Assembly (NCBI GenBank): GCA_016183985.1
Contig: JACPDN010000002.1
Location: 62,001 to 126,000 of the forward strand
Direction: 5' to 3'
DNA from: Pseudomonadota bacterium
Lineage (GTDB): Bacteria; Pseudomonadota; Alphaproteobacteria; Dongiales; Dongiaceae
Length of the DNA stretch: 64,000 nt
Position numbers and translations under genes: made by a program. Below, piece after piece: positions 17,554 to 26,129 of the stretch (its first letter is position 1; each line of letters opens with the position of its first letter). The notes below the pieces were generated by a model that was not told where the DNA came from, made no database searches, and saw nothing but the letters and a program-made list of their open reading frames with translations.

Positions 17554-18493
17554 GGGCCTTGGAAGCTGGCAGGAGGCCGGCCAGCAGATGGTCGATGGCA
17601 ACCGATGTTGCACGCTCGACGCTCTCATCGGTGAAGCCGCCGATATGGCTGGTGGCGATGACACGCGGATGGCGCGCCAGGTTGAGATCCTGGGGCGGTT
17701 CCTGGTCGAAAACATCGGTGGCGTAGCTCTCGATAGCGCCGCTTTCGAGCCCGGCCAAGATGGTCGCCTCATCGACCAGCGCCGCGCGGGCCGTATTGAC
17801 GATGATGACGCCGGGCCGCAGGGCCGCGATGGTCGCGGCGTCGAGGATCGGCTTGCCGTTCTTCTGTAGCGGGCAATGGAAGGTGATGATGTCGGCTTGC
17901 CTGAGGGCCGTCGGCAAATCGGCCCAGGTGAAGCGATCGCCGCTCAAACGCAGATCGGGCTGCACCGGGTCGAAGGCGAGGACATGGGCGCCCAAGGCGC
18001 TCAGCATGCGCACGACCTCGCCGCCGATGGCGCCGCAGCCGATCACGGCGACATTTCGACCGCGCAATTCGCGGCCACGGCGGCGCGGCCAGCTGCCTTG
18101 CTTGATGCCGCTGTCGGCGGCCGGAATATGCCGCAGGGCACTGAAGATCAGGGCCACCGCCAATTCCGCAACGCCCGCGGCATTGGCACCGCCAGCGGTC
18201 GCCACGGCGATATTGCGCTGGCGCAAGGCCTCCATCGGGAGATTGTCGATGCCGGTGCCGTTGCGGCTGACGATCCTGAGATCCCGGGCCGCCTCGATGA
18301 CCTTGGGTGAAACCGGCTCAATGCCGGCAAGCCAACCGGTGCAGCCGGGCAGGAGCGAGATCAGCTCCGCTTCGCTCGGCAGGGCATTGGGTGTCGAGGT
18401 GACGATGTCGAAACCGGCACCGCGCAAGCGTTCGATCTGCGGATGCGGACCGGAGGTGAGGGAGCGGGGCGTGATAAGAATGCGGTTGGTCAT
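17543..18493 (-). CDS. D-isomer-specific 2-hydroxyacid dehydrogenase
   Basis: A protein of 316 residues. It has the Rossmann motif VIGCGAIGGEVVRML (about residues 147-161), the catalytic Arg in IVNTARAALVDE, a Glu in DVFDQEPP and the catalytic His in VIATSHIGGFT. It belongs to the phosphoglycerate-dehydrogenase-like group, which reduces or oxidises 2-keto/2-hydroxy acids with NAD(P). Its start lies three bases after the stop of the shikimate-dehydrogenase-like gene. In this operon it probably handles a sugar-acid intermediate. Confidence 0.88.
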   Translation of the reverse strand: MTNRILITPRSLTSGPHPQIERLRGAGFDIVTSTPNALPSEAELISLLPGCTGWLAGIEPVSPKVIEAARDLRIVSRNGTGIDNLPMEALRQRNIAVATAGGANAAGVAELAVALIFSALRHIPAADSGIKQGSWPRRRGRELRGRNVAVIGCGAIGGEVVRMLSALGAHVLAFDPVQPDLRLSGDRFTWADLPTALRQADIITFHCPLQKNGKPILDAATIAALRPGVIIVNTARAALVDEATILAGLESGAIESYATDVFDQEPPQDLNLARHPRVIATSHIGGFTDESVERATSVAIDHLLAGLLPASKAHVG

Positions 18494-18496
18494 GGA

Positions 18497-19447
18497 TCAG
18501 CTCTTGGATGCTTCTGAAGCGATGCGGGACAGCGCATCGAAACCTGGGCCGCTCGCGGGAATGTCGATGTGGAAGACTTCGGCGATGACTTGGGTCCAGC
18601 CATGGATGAAATAGGTCCAGCCGTTTTCGACCTGCAGATGCCTTTCCGCCTGCTGGCGCTTGGCCTGATCGAGGAAGACGAGGTCGCCGCGGTAATTGAG
18701 CTCCCAGGCAATGGCGCCTTCGGGAAAACGCGCGGCATCGGTGAGCGGTGAGCCCGGCGCATCCTTGCCAAGGCCCGTCGCGTTGATGACGAGCGCCCCG
18801 GGTTTCAGCTTGGCCAGAATTGCGTTATTGCCGGTGGCATCGGCGACCTTCACGTAATCGACTGGCAGATCAAGGGCGAAAGATCGGTGGATCCGCTGGA
18901 TTTCGTTGAGGCGCTCCTCGTCGCGGTCGGCAACCACAATGCGGCTCGGCCGGTTGCTCCCACGGGTCTTTTGCGCGAGATGCCAGGTATGGGCGATGGT
19001 GGATCCGCCGGCGCCGATTGAGAACATCTCGGCGCCCGTCTTGGCGAAGTGATCCTTGGGCAGGAAATTGTCGAGGGTGAGGCCGGCCGAGATCGGATCC
19101 TTGGCGTGGCAGATCAACTTGCCATCCTGTTTCGAGAGGCAGGAAGTCTCGTGCATCAAGCCGGCATAGGGATCGACCGCGTCGAAAAGATCCTTGGCGG
19201 CGGCATAGAGGTCGATCTTATGCGTCGTGACCAGGGCCCCCAGCGACAAGGGATCGCGCTTGATGAATGCCACGGCTTCGCGATAGGCGGCCGGATCGGC
19301 ATGAACGGGAAAGTCGATGCCCGTGATGGCCGCGTCGTGCAAGCCGAGATGCGCCGCCCATTTCGGGAAGACCGGCATGATGGAGCTCTTCGCCGTGGTG
19401 ACGCCGATGAAATAGAGCGTCGGCCGGGTGGCCGCTTGATAGTTCAT
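18497..19447 (-). CDS. Shikimate/quinate dehydrogenase-family oxidoreductase
   Basis: A protein of 316 residues with shikimate-dehydrogenase architecture: an N-terminal substrate domain (GALVTTHKIDLY, where the usual Pro of VTxPxK is replaced but the catalytic Lys remains) and a C-terminal Rossmann part (FSIGAGGSTIAHTW, VVADRDEERL). Real biosynthetic AroE proteins are shorter (about 270 residues), and this one sits in a sugar operon, so it is probably a catabolic paralogue oxidising a polyol or sugar derivative. It overlaps the isomerase stop by four bases. Confidence 0.8.
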   Translation of the reverse strand: MNYQAATRPTLYFIGVTTAKSSIMPVFPKWAAHLGLHDAAITGIDFPVHADPAAYREAVAFIKRDPLSLGALVTTHKIDLYAAAKDLFDAVDPYAGLMHETSCLSKQDGKLICHAKDPISAGLTLDNFLPKDHFAKTGAEMFSIGAGGSTIAHTWHLAQKTRGSNRPSRIVVADRDEERLNEIQRIHRSFALDLPVDYVKVADATGNNAILAKLKPGALVINATGLGKDAPGSPLTDAARFPEGAIAWELNYRGDLVFLDQAKRQQAERHLQVENGWTYFIHGWTQVIAEVFHIDIPASGPGFDALSRIASEASKS

Positions 19448-20064
19448 GATGCCATCACCGCCGCGACAGCCGCCTGGGAGCGAGGGCGGTAATCCTTGTT
19501 CTCGACCAGCTGCCAGCCTTTTGCACCACCGCGCATCACACGATGCCGCATGCCGCTCGCCTTCTCGATGATGCCGTAATCCTGCCCGGAATCGGCGGGG
19601 TAGGAGAAGACCATGACGAAGTCGGCGGTGCCGGTGTTGATGGAGCGATGAATCCAGAACGGTGGCACATAGCAGATGGTCTGCGCCTTGATCTCGACCA
19701 CTCGTGTCTCGCCGTCGGGTGATTCCATCAGCATCAGGCCCTCGCCCGCCTGGCCGTAGTAAATCTCCGGCCGGTCGGCGATGGCGTGGACATGACCGCG
19801 CGTCAGATAGAACTCCGCGCCGATCAGGCCGGGCGACATGCGCGTGACGCCGAAAATGAGGTCGCCGCTTTTGGCCGAGGGGCGGAAATCGGCGACGTCA
19901 TAGACGATGGGGTTGCCGGTGGCAGTAAGCTGTGCCTGGAAGGCGGCTTCATCGGCGTAAAGCCCGGCAAGGTCGGCAAGGTGCTTCTGATAGCGCCCTG
20001 TGGCGCCGGACATGGTGCCGGCGGCGATGTCGATTTGGCAGGCGGTTGGCTCGAACAGGGTCAT
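19444..20064 (-). CDS. Cupin-type glucose-6-phosphate isomerase family protein
   Basis: A protein of 206 residues of the archaeal-type GPI cupin family. The metal-binding RGHVH (about 108-112), a downstream Glu in RPEIYYGQAGEG and the His in PPFWIHRSINTG are all present. The ATG at 20064 has GGAG six bases upstream; a TTG twelve bases earlier overlaps that site and is rejected. Family members interconvert aldose and ketose phosphates. It is the first gene of the rpiR2 operon, with an operator palindrome directly upstream. Confidence 0.85.
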   Translation of the reverse strand: MTLFEPTACQIDIAAGTMSGATGRYQKHLADLAGLYADEAAFQAQLTATGNPIVYDVADFRPSAKSGDLIFGVTRMSPGLIGAEFYLTRGHVHAIADRPEIYYGQAGEGLMLMESPDGETRVVEIKAQTICYVPPFWIHRSINTGTADFVMVFSYPADSGQDYGIIEKASGMRHRVMRGGAKGWQLVENKDYRPRSQAAVAAVMAS

Positions 20065-20079
20065 TTGGTTCTCCAAGAA

Positions 20080-20094
20080 TGTAGTAATACTACA
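20080..20094. promoter_or_regulatory. RpiR-type operator palindrome, site 2
   Basis: A perfect 15-base palindrome, TGTAGTA-A-TACTACA, lying 16 bases upstream of the cupin isomerase start and just downstream of a TATTAT-like -10 on the minus strand. It matches site 1 at 9455-9470 in both half-sites. Confidence 0.65.
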
Positions 20095-20168
20095 TAATAT
20101 TCATTCTCCTTTCAAGGAGACGGGCGCAGAATATGCTGCAATGCACCAGAAGTGGCGTGTTTCTGCGA

Positions 20169-20199
20169 TTGACGACAATATTTTGGTAGTTATGCTACT
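20169..20199 (+). promoter_or_regulatory. Promoter of the FGGY kinase gene with a degenerate RpiR half-site pair
   Basis: TTGACG (20169-20174), a 16-base spacer, then TATGCT (20191-20196). A weaker dyad, GGTAGT-TAT-GCTACT at 20185-20199, overlaps the -10. This would be a repressor position for RpiR2 acting on the divergent kinase gene. Confidence 0.45.
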
Positions 20200-20228
20200 G
20201 AAAATGCCGTCGAAATCAGGGAAGCGCC

Positions 20229-21731
20229 TTGCCTCAGGATCTTTATCTCGCCATCGATATCGGCACCGGCAGCGCCCGGGCGGCCCTGGTCGATTTCGCA
20301 GGCCGCATCCAGGCGATTGCCGCCCAGGAATATGACCAGATCGTGCCGGAATATGGCTGGTCCGAGCAGCGGCCCCTGGATTGGTGGGCGGGTGTCGTCT
20401 CTTCCATCCGGCAATTGCTGGCGAAGGAGCCGGGGGCGGCGAGGCGCGTCGCCGCCATCTGCGCTTGCGGGCAGATGCATGGGACCGTGCTACTCGACGG
20501 GCAAGGCGAACTCACCCGCGATGCCGTGCCGCTCTGGAATGACAAGCGCACGGCAGCGCTCGTGAACGCCTTCGAGGCGAAATACAAACCCGCCGATTAC
20601 CTCGCTCAATCGGCCAACCCGCCGACACCGGCCTGGCCCGGCTTCAAGCTGCAATGGCTACGGGACCAGGACCAGGCCGCCTACGACAAGGCGCGCGCCG
20701 TGGTCATGCCGAAGGATTACGTGAACTATCGCCTCACCGGCGAAATCGCCATGGACCGGACGGAGGCGGCGTGCTCGTTCATGATGGACCCGGCGACCGG
20801 CGCCTGGTCGCAGCATATGTGCGACATCCTGGGCCTCGATATCGGCAAGCTGGTCGGCATCCACCAGCCCACGGATATGCTGGGCGCGGTCGGGAAGGCG
20901 GCTGCGGCCGAGACGGGTCTCCCTATCGGTGTGCCCGTGATGGTGGGCGGCGGCGATTTTCCGGTGGCGCTGCTAGGCTCGGGCGTCAGTCGGGCGGGGC
21001 TGTGTTCGGATGTCACCGGCACCTCGGCCATCATGACGGTCGTCGCAGACAATCCGCTGCTCGATCCGGGGATCTCCAATATCGGCACGGTCGAGGGCGG
21101 CTGGGGCGGCTTCGTGCTGCTGGAATCGGGGGGCGATTCCATGCGCTGGGCAAGGCGCGCCTTCCACGAAAAGACGCTCTCTTACGCGGAGATCGTGGCG
21201 AAGGCGGAAGACGCCCCGCCCGGCGCCGACCGGCTCTTTTTCCTGCCTTATCTCACCGGCGAACGCTTCGGCGCGCACCGCAATTCGCGGGCACAGTTCT
21301 TCGGCATCACGGCGGAGCATGGTCTTGCCCATCTCCACCGCGCGGTGATGGAGGGGGTGGCTTTCGCGATGACGCGGCAGATGCGCATCATGGAGCAGGC
21401 GGCCGGGCGCAGGCTGGAGCGCGTCATTGCCTCAGGTGGCGGCGCCAAGACGCCGCTTTGGCTCAAGATCAAGGCCAGCGCCTACAACATTCCGATCCTG
21501 GTGCCGGAGGAGGCCGAATGCGGCGTGGTGGGGTGTGCCGCCATCGCCGCCGCGGCGACTGGCCGTTTCCGAAAGGCGGAGGATGCCGCCGATGCCTTCG
21601 TCCATTACAAGGGTGAGACGCTACCAGATCCCGGATGGGCGGAAACCTATCAGCGGATGCAGCCCGTCTTTAATCGGCTGTATCGGCATTCTCAGGCTCT
21701 CTATGATGATCTCGACGCGTTGAAGGGGTGA
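20229..21731 (+). CDS. FGGY-family carbohydrate kinase (xylulokinase-like)
   Basis: A protein of 500 residues with two ribonuclease-H-fold halves. Residues 7-20 carry the ATP-loop IDIGTGSARAALVD, the sugar-side CGQMHG follows, and the catalytic Asp is in VMVGGGDFPVALLGSG. The C-terminal half has ASGGGAKTPLW. It starts with TTG after an AGGGAAG ribosome site; no better in-frame ATG exists. It would phosphorylate a ketose or polyol for the divergent operon. FGGY specificity (xylulose, ribulose, erythritol and others) cannot be fixed from sequence. Confidence 0.9.
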   Translation: MPQDLYLAIDIGTGSARAALVDFAGRIQAIAAQEYDQIVPEYGWSEQRPLDWWAGVVSSIRQLLAKEPGAARRVAAICACGQMHGTVLLDGQGELTRDAVPLWNDKRTAALVNAFEAKYKPADYLAQSANPPTPAWPGFKLQWLRDQDQAAYDKARAVVMPKDYVNYRLTGEIAMDRTEAACSFMMDPATGAWSQHMCDILGLDIGKLVGIHQPTDMLGAVGKAAAAETGLPIGVPVMVGGGDFPVALLGSGVSRAGLCSDVTGTSAIMTVVADNPLLDPGISNIGTVEGGWGGFVLLESGGDSMRWARRAFHEKTLSYAEIVAKAEDAPPGADRLFFLPYLTGERFGAHRNSRAQFFGITAEHGLAHLHRAVMEGVAFAMTRQMRIMEQAAGRRLERVIASGGGAKTPLWLKIKASAYNIPILVPEEAECGVVGCAAIAAAATGRFRKAEDAADAFVHYKGETLPDPGWAETYQRMQPVFNRLYRHSQALYDDLDALKG

Positions 21732-21745
21732 GAGGCGAAGGGACC

Positions 21746-22606
21746 ATGCGCAACGATCTCCACATCCGGCCCGTGACGCCGCATCTGGGTGCCGAAGTGA
21801 CCGGTATCAGCCTCAAGGATGCGCCCGAGGGGATGATCGGCGAGGTGAAGGCCGCCTTCGCCGCGCATGGCGTGCTCTTCTTCCCGGACCAGAATCTGAC
21901 GCCGGACGAGCTGCTCACCGTCACCGGCCGCCTCGGCCAGGTGTTGCGGGTGCCCTATGTGAAGGGCATGGACAGCCATCCCGACATCATCGCCGTCCTC
22001 AAGGAGGCGGATGAGAAGCGCATTTCGACCTTCGGCGGCACCTGGCACACCGACTTTTCCTTCCTGCCCGAACCGCCGGATGCCACCCTGCTGCAGGCGG
22101 CGGAGCTGCCGCCGGTGGGTGGCGATACCATCTGGGCGAACCAATATCTGGCTTACGAAACGCTGTCGCCGGGACTCCGGCGCCTGCTCGATCCGTTGCA
22201 GGCCGTCCATACCGGCTGGCCCCATGGCACGATGGGGCCGGGGCCGGATGCCGCGGTCAGCCGATCGATCAAGATGACCCGAAACGACCCCAGCGCCGAC
22301 AAGGAAGTGCTGCACCCGGTGGTGCGGGTGCACCCGGTGACAGGCCGCAAGGCGCTGTTCGTGAACCCGGTCTATACCCAGCGCTTTGCCGAGATGACAC
22401 CTACGGAATCGAAGCCATTACTCGACTTCCTCCATGCCCATAGCACCCGGCCGGAATTCCAGCTCCGCCTCAAGTGGCGGGATGGCATGTTGGTCATGTG
22501 GGACAACCGTTCGACGCTCCATTTGGCCGTCAACGACTATGACGGCCAGCGCCGGCTGCTTTATCGGACGACCCTCGCCGGGGCAGCACCGATGGGTGCC
22601 GCCTGA
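21746..22606 (+). CDS. TauD/TfdA-family 2-oxoglutarate-dependent dioxygenase
   Basis: A protein of 286 residues from the ATG at 21746 (GCGAAGGG upstream). The iron ligands are visible as WHTDFSF (HxD, about residue 94) and a distal His in STLHLAVNDY; the 2-oxoglutarate-binding Arg follows in RRLLYRT. Characterised relatives are taurine, 2,4-D and alkylsulfate dioxygenases. It begins 15 bases after the kinase stop, so it is likely co-transcribed, which is an unusual partner for a sugar kinase. Confidence 0.9.
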   Translation: MRNDLHIRPVTPHLGAEVTGISLKDAPEGMIGEVKAAFAAHGVLFFPDQNLTPDELLTVTGRLGQVLRVPYVKGMDSHPDIIAVLKEADEKRISTFGGTWHTDFSFLPEPPDATLLQAAELPPVGGDTIWANQYLAYETLSPGLRRLLDPLQAVHTGWPHGTMGPGPDAAVSRSIKMTRNDPSADKEVLHPVVRVHPVTGRKALFVNPVYTQRFAEMTPTESKPLLDFLHAHSTRPEFQLRLKWRDGMLVMWDNRSTLHLAVNDYDGQRRLLYRTTLAGAAPMGAA

Positions 22607-22613
22607 ACCTTGT

Positions 22614-22697
22614 TCAGATCTTGGCGCAGGCCCAGGCATAGGCGCAGGCCGCTATGAAGAGGCCGGTGGCGATGGCTGTGTAGAAGATGTCGATCAT
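22614..22697 (-). CDS. KdpF-like 27-residue membrane miniprotein
   Basis: A short frame, MIDIFYTAIATGLF with the end AYAWACAKI, is almost entirely one hydrophobic helix with a C-terminal Cys-Lys. The composition and the Y..AC..I ending resemble the tiny KdpF subunit and related orphan miniproteins. No kdpABC genes are near, and the ribosome site is weak. It lies just after the dioxygenase, convergent with it. Coding status is inferred from family resemblance only. Confidence 0.45.
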   Translation of the reverse strand: MIDIFYTAIATGLFIAACAYAWACAKI

Positions 22698-22967
22698 GGC
22701 ATATTGCACTCGCGGAAAATCGTGCTATTTCCAGCATCGCGAGAGCGGCATAAAGATTCGAGACGAGTTTGGGCGGGCTGTCATAAAAAGCGCGTCTGGG
22801 CGGCAGGGGCGTGACGCAGAGCATGCTCACGCCAATTTTACCGTTTCTTTATCCCCGGGGCCTAAAATCCCTCTCGCATTTTTCCGGCGTTGATACCAAG
22901 TTCCGGCGTGTGACTTCTTCGGGCCTGCCATTTTTGGCGGGCCTTATGTTCCTTGCGAGGTAACACA
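22698..22967. other. Intergenic region with a 5' hairpin
   Basis: No gene is visible here. Near the right end, GGCCTGCC (22922-22929) and GGCGGGCC (22936-22943) form an 8-bp stem with one G-U pair. It lies 25 bases before the start of the hypothetical gene, a position suited to a leader hairpin. Confidence 0.4.
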
Positions 22968-23408
22968 GTGCAGAAGAACAGGCGTTTGGCACCGGCATTT
23001 GCCGGCACCGAACCTTCAGTCGCTTCGGAGAATGTCGTCCAGCTCAACGCGTTTCGGACCCATGCCCGCCGCAAGGCCGGCTATAAGACCCTGCCGCTGG
23101 TCTGCCGCCACTTCACTGTCGGGCGTGAGGACTGGGACCGGGGCTTCCTGGCGCTGGCGCGTACCAGCGACGAGGTGACGCGCTGGACCCTCACGCCGGA
23201 AGGGGCGCTGAAGCTCTTCGACATGCCGGAAGGCGAGGTGCTGGTCCCCGCCAATGACGTAACGGCCGGGCTGGACCATGGCCTGAAGCTGTCGCGCGGC
23301 AATGTCGAGGCCGAAATCGCAGCCGCCGATCTGCGCGCGGCCCTCCGCCCGGTCGCCCAGCGCCCAGTCGTCCAGGCGATCCGGCCTCAGTTTATCGCAT
23401 CCCGGTAG
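22968..23408 (+). CDS. Hypothetical protein
   Basis: A protein of 146 residues from the GTG at 22968, which has GAGG seven bases upstream. The N-terminal 35 residues are low in structure. A central region has the look of a small beta-rich domain: FLALARTSDEVTRWTL, then GALKLFDMPEGEVLVPANDV. No family is recognised, and there is no signal peptide or membrane segment. Its last 22 bases overlap the end of the convergent binding-protein gene. Confidence 0.6.
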   Translation: MQKNRRLAPAFAGTEPSVASENVVQLNAFRTHARRKAGYKTLPLVCRHFTVGREDWDRGFLALARTSDEVTRWTLTPEGALKLFDMPEGEVLVPANDVTAGLDHGLKLSRGNVEAEIAAADLRAALRPVAQRPVVQAIRPQFIASR

Positions 23409-24190
23409 CGCTCGAGCAGCGCCGGCATATCCTGCCGGCGCTGCTCGGCGATCGACTGCCACAGGCATTGTGCGACCCCCGGATGCTTGTCATGCCAGGC
23501 CCGGCCCAGCGCCAGGTAATAGGGCTTGGTCGAGATCGGCGGATCGAGCCGTTTCACTTTCGCACCAATCCCGTGATGCGTAAGGTAGGTGTCGCCGATC
23601 GTGGTGTGCATCGCCACGGCGTCGACCCGTCCGCCCAGCAGCTTGTTGAAATTGTTCGCCGTGTCCTTGGCGGGTTCGACTGCCAGGCCTTCCTTCCTCA
23701 GATCGTCGACGATCGACCAGCCGAGATTGGCGCCAATGGGCTTGCTGAGCCCCGTGATTTCCATTCCGTTCCAGGCGATAGGGCTGTCGCTCCGCACATA
23801 AAAGGCATAGGAGAGGCTGGCGATCTGGAAATCCGGATCGGCCGCGTCACCCGTCATGGGGTAGGCGGCGAGGCTCAGACGTTCGCGGTTGAAGGACAGC
23901 ATCACGACACCGTCGATGGTGTTCTCGCCGGCAAGCGCCAGCAGGCGGCCGCCGGGGTAGCGTGCAAAGCTGACCTCGACCCCACAGGCTTTGGCGGCGG
24001 CCTCAACCATTTCCACTGCAATGCCGGGCTTTTCCGGAATAGCGGCGCCGTCGCCTACCAAGAAGATCGCCGATTCCTTGTCGGAATAGCCGAGGTGCAG
24101 GGCGAGATCTTCAGCGCGCGCACCCGGCATCGCCAGAAGGCACAGCAAGGCGGCGACCAACAATGAAAATCGTTCGCGTCCGCTCGCCAT
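23387..24190 (-). CDS. Periplasmic solute-binding protein, family 3-like
   Basis: A protein of 267 residues with a Sec signal peptide (residues 1-26, cleavage after ARA). The mature part follows the SBP_bac_3 pattern: KPGIAVEMVEAAAKACGVEVSF, RLLALAGENTIDGVV and a hinge region ending in YYLALGR. No permease or ATPase is nearby, so it either serves a distant transporter or is a sensor-type orphan. It lies 69 bases downstream of the PhyH gene on the same strand and may be co-transcribed with it. Confidence 0.78.
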   Translation of the reverse strand: MASGRERFSLLVAALLCLLAMPGARAEDLALHLGYSDKESAIFLVGDGAAIPEKPGIAVEMVEAAAKACGVEVSFARYPGGRLLALAGENTIDGVVMLSFNRERLSLAAYPMTGDAADPDFQIASLSYAFYVRSDSPIAWNGMEITGLSKPIGANLGWSIVDDLRKEGLAVEPAKDTANNFNKLLGGRVDAVAMHTTIGDTYLTHHGIGAKVKRLDPPISTKPYYLALGRAWHDKHPGVAQCLWQSIAEQRRQDMPALLERYRDAIN

Positions 24191-24259
24191 TTGCCGCTAT
24201 CCCGCCGCGTTGATCGTCAGGCGGGAATCTTGCCTGATCAGTGTCTGGCGAACAAGCGT

Positions 24260-25060
24260 TCAGGCCGCCGCACGCCAAATGACAGGGAACCAGTCCTCGC
24301 GCAGCTTTTCGCCATTCTGCTGGTTGATACCGGGATAAGGCGGCGATGTGCGGCCCGGCCGCTGCGTGAAGACCGCGTCGTCGCCGAGGAAGCGGCAGGA
24401 AAAGGCGCGTCGCCGGCTGCTACCGGTATTGCCGTTGGCGCCATGGACCGTGCGATAGTTGAACAGGATGGCATCGCCCGGTGCCAGGTCCGGCTCGAGA
24501 ATCCGGTAGTCACCATTCTCGACTTCGGGGAGGTCCATGAACTGCTCCAGATCGGCGTAGAAATCCTCGCCGCCGGCCCAGCGCTTGGGGCGCAGGAGCT
24601 TCGGCCAGAGATGCGAACCTAGTACCAGGCGCAGCGTGTTGGCGCGCGAAACGGGATCGAGCGGGATCCAATAACTCCCCGTCTGCATGCCATCGACGCA
24701 GTAATACGGCATGTCCTGATGCCATGGCGTCTTCTTCGCCGTACCTGGCTCCTTCACCAGCACATGGTCGTGGAATATCTGTGAGCTGTGGCTGTCCATC
24801 AACCGGCCGCTGATCTCGGCGGCGGGGGAGTTGCGCACGAAATCGCTGAATTCCGGGATGCGCTCCCAGTTGCAGTAATCGTCGAAGAAGCGGCCCCCGC
24901 CATCGCCGGCACGGACATTCTCGGCGCCATAGGGCCCCGGCTCGGCCATGTTGCGCTCGACTCCGGCGCGCAAAGGTTCAATCCAATCGGTGAAGGCACC
25001 ACGCAGCACGATGGCCCCGTCGCGGGCGTAGGCGGCAATGTCGTCGGGCGTGATCTGCAT
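24260..25060 (-). CDS. Phytanoyl-CoA dioxygenase (PhyH)-family oxygenase
   Basis: A protein of 266 residues. The iron ligands are HxD in TPWHQDMPYYC and a distal His in FNYRTVHGANGN, and the 2-oxoglutarate-binding Arg is in RRRAFSCRF. PhyH enzymes hydroxylate diverse small molecules, including ectoine, amino acids and aminophosphonates. It is divergent from a LysR gene that is followed by an ammonia-lyase-family gene, so these loci probably form one regulated unit. The substrate is unknown. Confidence 0.85.
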   Translation of the reverse strand: MQITPDDIAAYARDGAIVLRGAFTDWIEPLRAGVERNMAEPGPYGAENVRAGDGGGRFFDDYCNWERIPEFSDFVRNSPAAEISGRLMDSHSSQIFHDHVLVKEPGTAKKTPWHQDMPYYCVDGMQTGSYWIPLDPVSRANTLRLVLGSHLWPKLLRPKRWAGGEDFYADLEQFMDLPEVENGDYRILEPDLAPGDAILFNYRTVHGANGNTGSSRRRAFSCRFLGDDAVFTQRPGRTSPPYPGINQQNGEKLREDWFPVIWRAAA

Positions 25061-25104
25061 GGCGCGATGTCCTGAATCTGTGTTCGCTATCTTTTTGCCA
25101 GAAA

Positions 25105-25150
25105 GATGATCATCATGAGAAATAGATGATGCTGATATATAGGTATAAGG
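25105..25150. promoter_or_regulatory. Divergent PhyH/LysR control region
   Basis: Contains the perfect palindrome GATGATCATC (25105-25114) and, just before the LysR start, an ATATATAGGTATA stretch. That stretch partly repeats the TATATACAGGTATAG sequence next to the palindrome at 26130-26143, upstream of the ammonia-lyase-family gene. A shared LysR site is possible. Confidence 0.35.
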
Positions 25151-25155
25151 AAAAT

Positions 25156-26043
25156 ATGATACCTTTCACCTTCCGCCAAGTGGACTACTTCGTGGCGATC
25201 GCCGAGCATGGCAATGTCAGCGCGGCCGCCCGGGCGCGCCATGTGGCGCAGCCGGCCATGTCGATGGCGATCGCCCAGCTCGAAGGCCTGCTGGGTGAGA
25301 AGCTCTTTCATCGCCGCGCCGGTCACGGCCTGACGCTGACGCCCGCCGGCCGGCAATTCCTCGACCAGGCGCGCGATCTCCTGACGTTGGCGGGCCAGAT
25401 GGCCCATGCCGCGGCGACACCCGCCAGCCCGATCCGCGGGCGCCTTGCCATCGCCTGCTTCAAGGATCTGGCCCCTTATGTTTTGCCGCGCCTCCTTGCC
25501 GGTTTTCGCAAGGCGCATCCGGCGGCCTCGGTCGATCTTTTCGAAGGGGATTTTGCCACTGTGCGTGAAGCGCTGCTGTCCGGCCGCAGCGAACTGGCGC
25601 TGACCTATGAACTGGGCATCGATGCCGACATCCGCCGCCAGGTGCTCCTCGAACTGCCGCCCTATGCGCTGCTGCCGGCGGGCCATGTGCTGGCCAAGAA
25701 GCGCAAGGTGTCGCTGAAGGCCCTGGCGCGGGAGCCGCTCATTCTTGAGGACATGGCACAGTCGCGCGAATATTTCATGTCGCTCTTCTGGGCCCATGGT
25801 CTGCAGCCCCGTGTCAGCCAATACACGCAGACCTTCGAGATGCAGCGCGGGCTGGTGGCGCATGGGGCGGGCATAGCACTCTCCTGCACCAGGCCCTGGG
25901 GCGACCGCTCCTATGACGGCGTCGCCATCGCCTGCCGGCCGGTCACGGAGAAACTGGCGCCGCAACGAGTCGTCATCGCCGATCTCGGCCAGGGCCGGCA
26001 ATCGCCCCAGGCGGCAGCTTTCCTCGCTTTCGCCAAGAGATAG
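25156..26043 (+). CDS. LysR-family transcriptional regulator
   Basis: A protein of 295 residues from the ATG at 25156 (AAGGAAAAT upstream). The N-terminal winged helix-turn-helix is FRQVDYFVAIAEHGNVSAAA followed by QPAMSMAIAQLEGLLGEKLF, and an effector-binding domain follows from about residue 90. It lies between, and probably regulates, the divergent PhyH gene and the downstream ammonia-lyase-family gene. Confidence 0.9.
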   Translation: MIPFTFRQVDYFVAIAEHGNVSAAARARHVAQPAMSMAIAQLEGLLGEKLFHRRAGHGLTLTPAGRQFLDQARDLLTLAGQMAHAAATPASPIRGRLAIACFKDLAPYVLPRLLAGFRKAHPAASVDLFEGDFATVREALLSGRSELALTYELGIDADIRRQVLLELPPYALLPAGHVLAKKRKVSLKALAREPLILEDMAQSREYFMSLFWAHGLQPRVSQYTQTFEMQRGLVAHGAGIALSCTRPWGDRSYDGVAIACRPVTEKLAPQRVVIADLGQGRQSPQAAAFLAFAKR

Positions 26044-26129
26044 GGCGGCCAGGTAAACCGGGCGAAGTAATTTGCCGCATCGCCCTTTGCCGAAAGCTCA
26101 TCGGCTGCCGCCTTGTCCGGCTGCATCTG

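Noticed and set aside
18497-19447. Biosynthetic shikimate dehydrogenase aroE
   Set aside because: It is longer than AroE, lacks the Pro of the VTxPxK motif and sits in an RpiR-controlled sugar operon.
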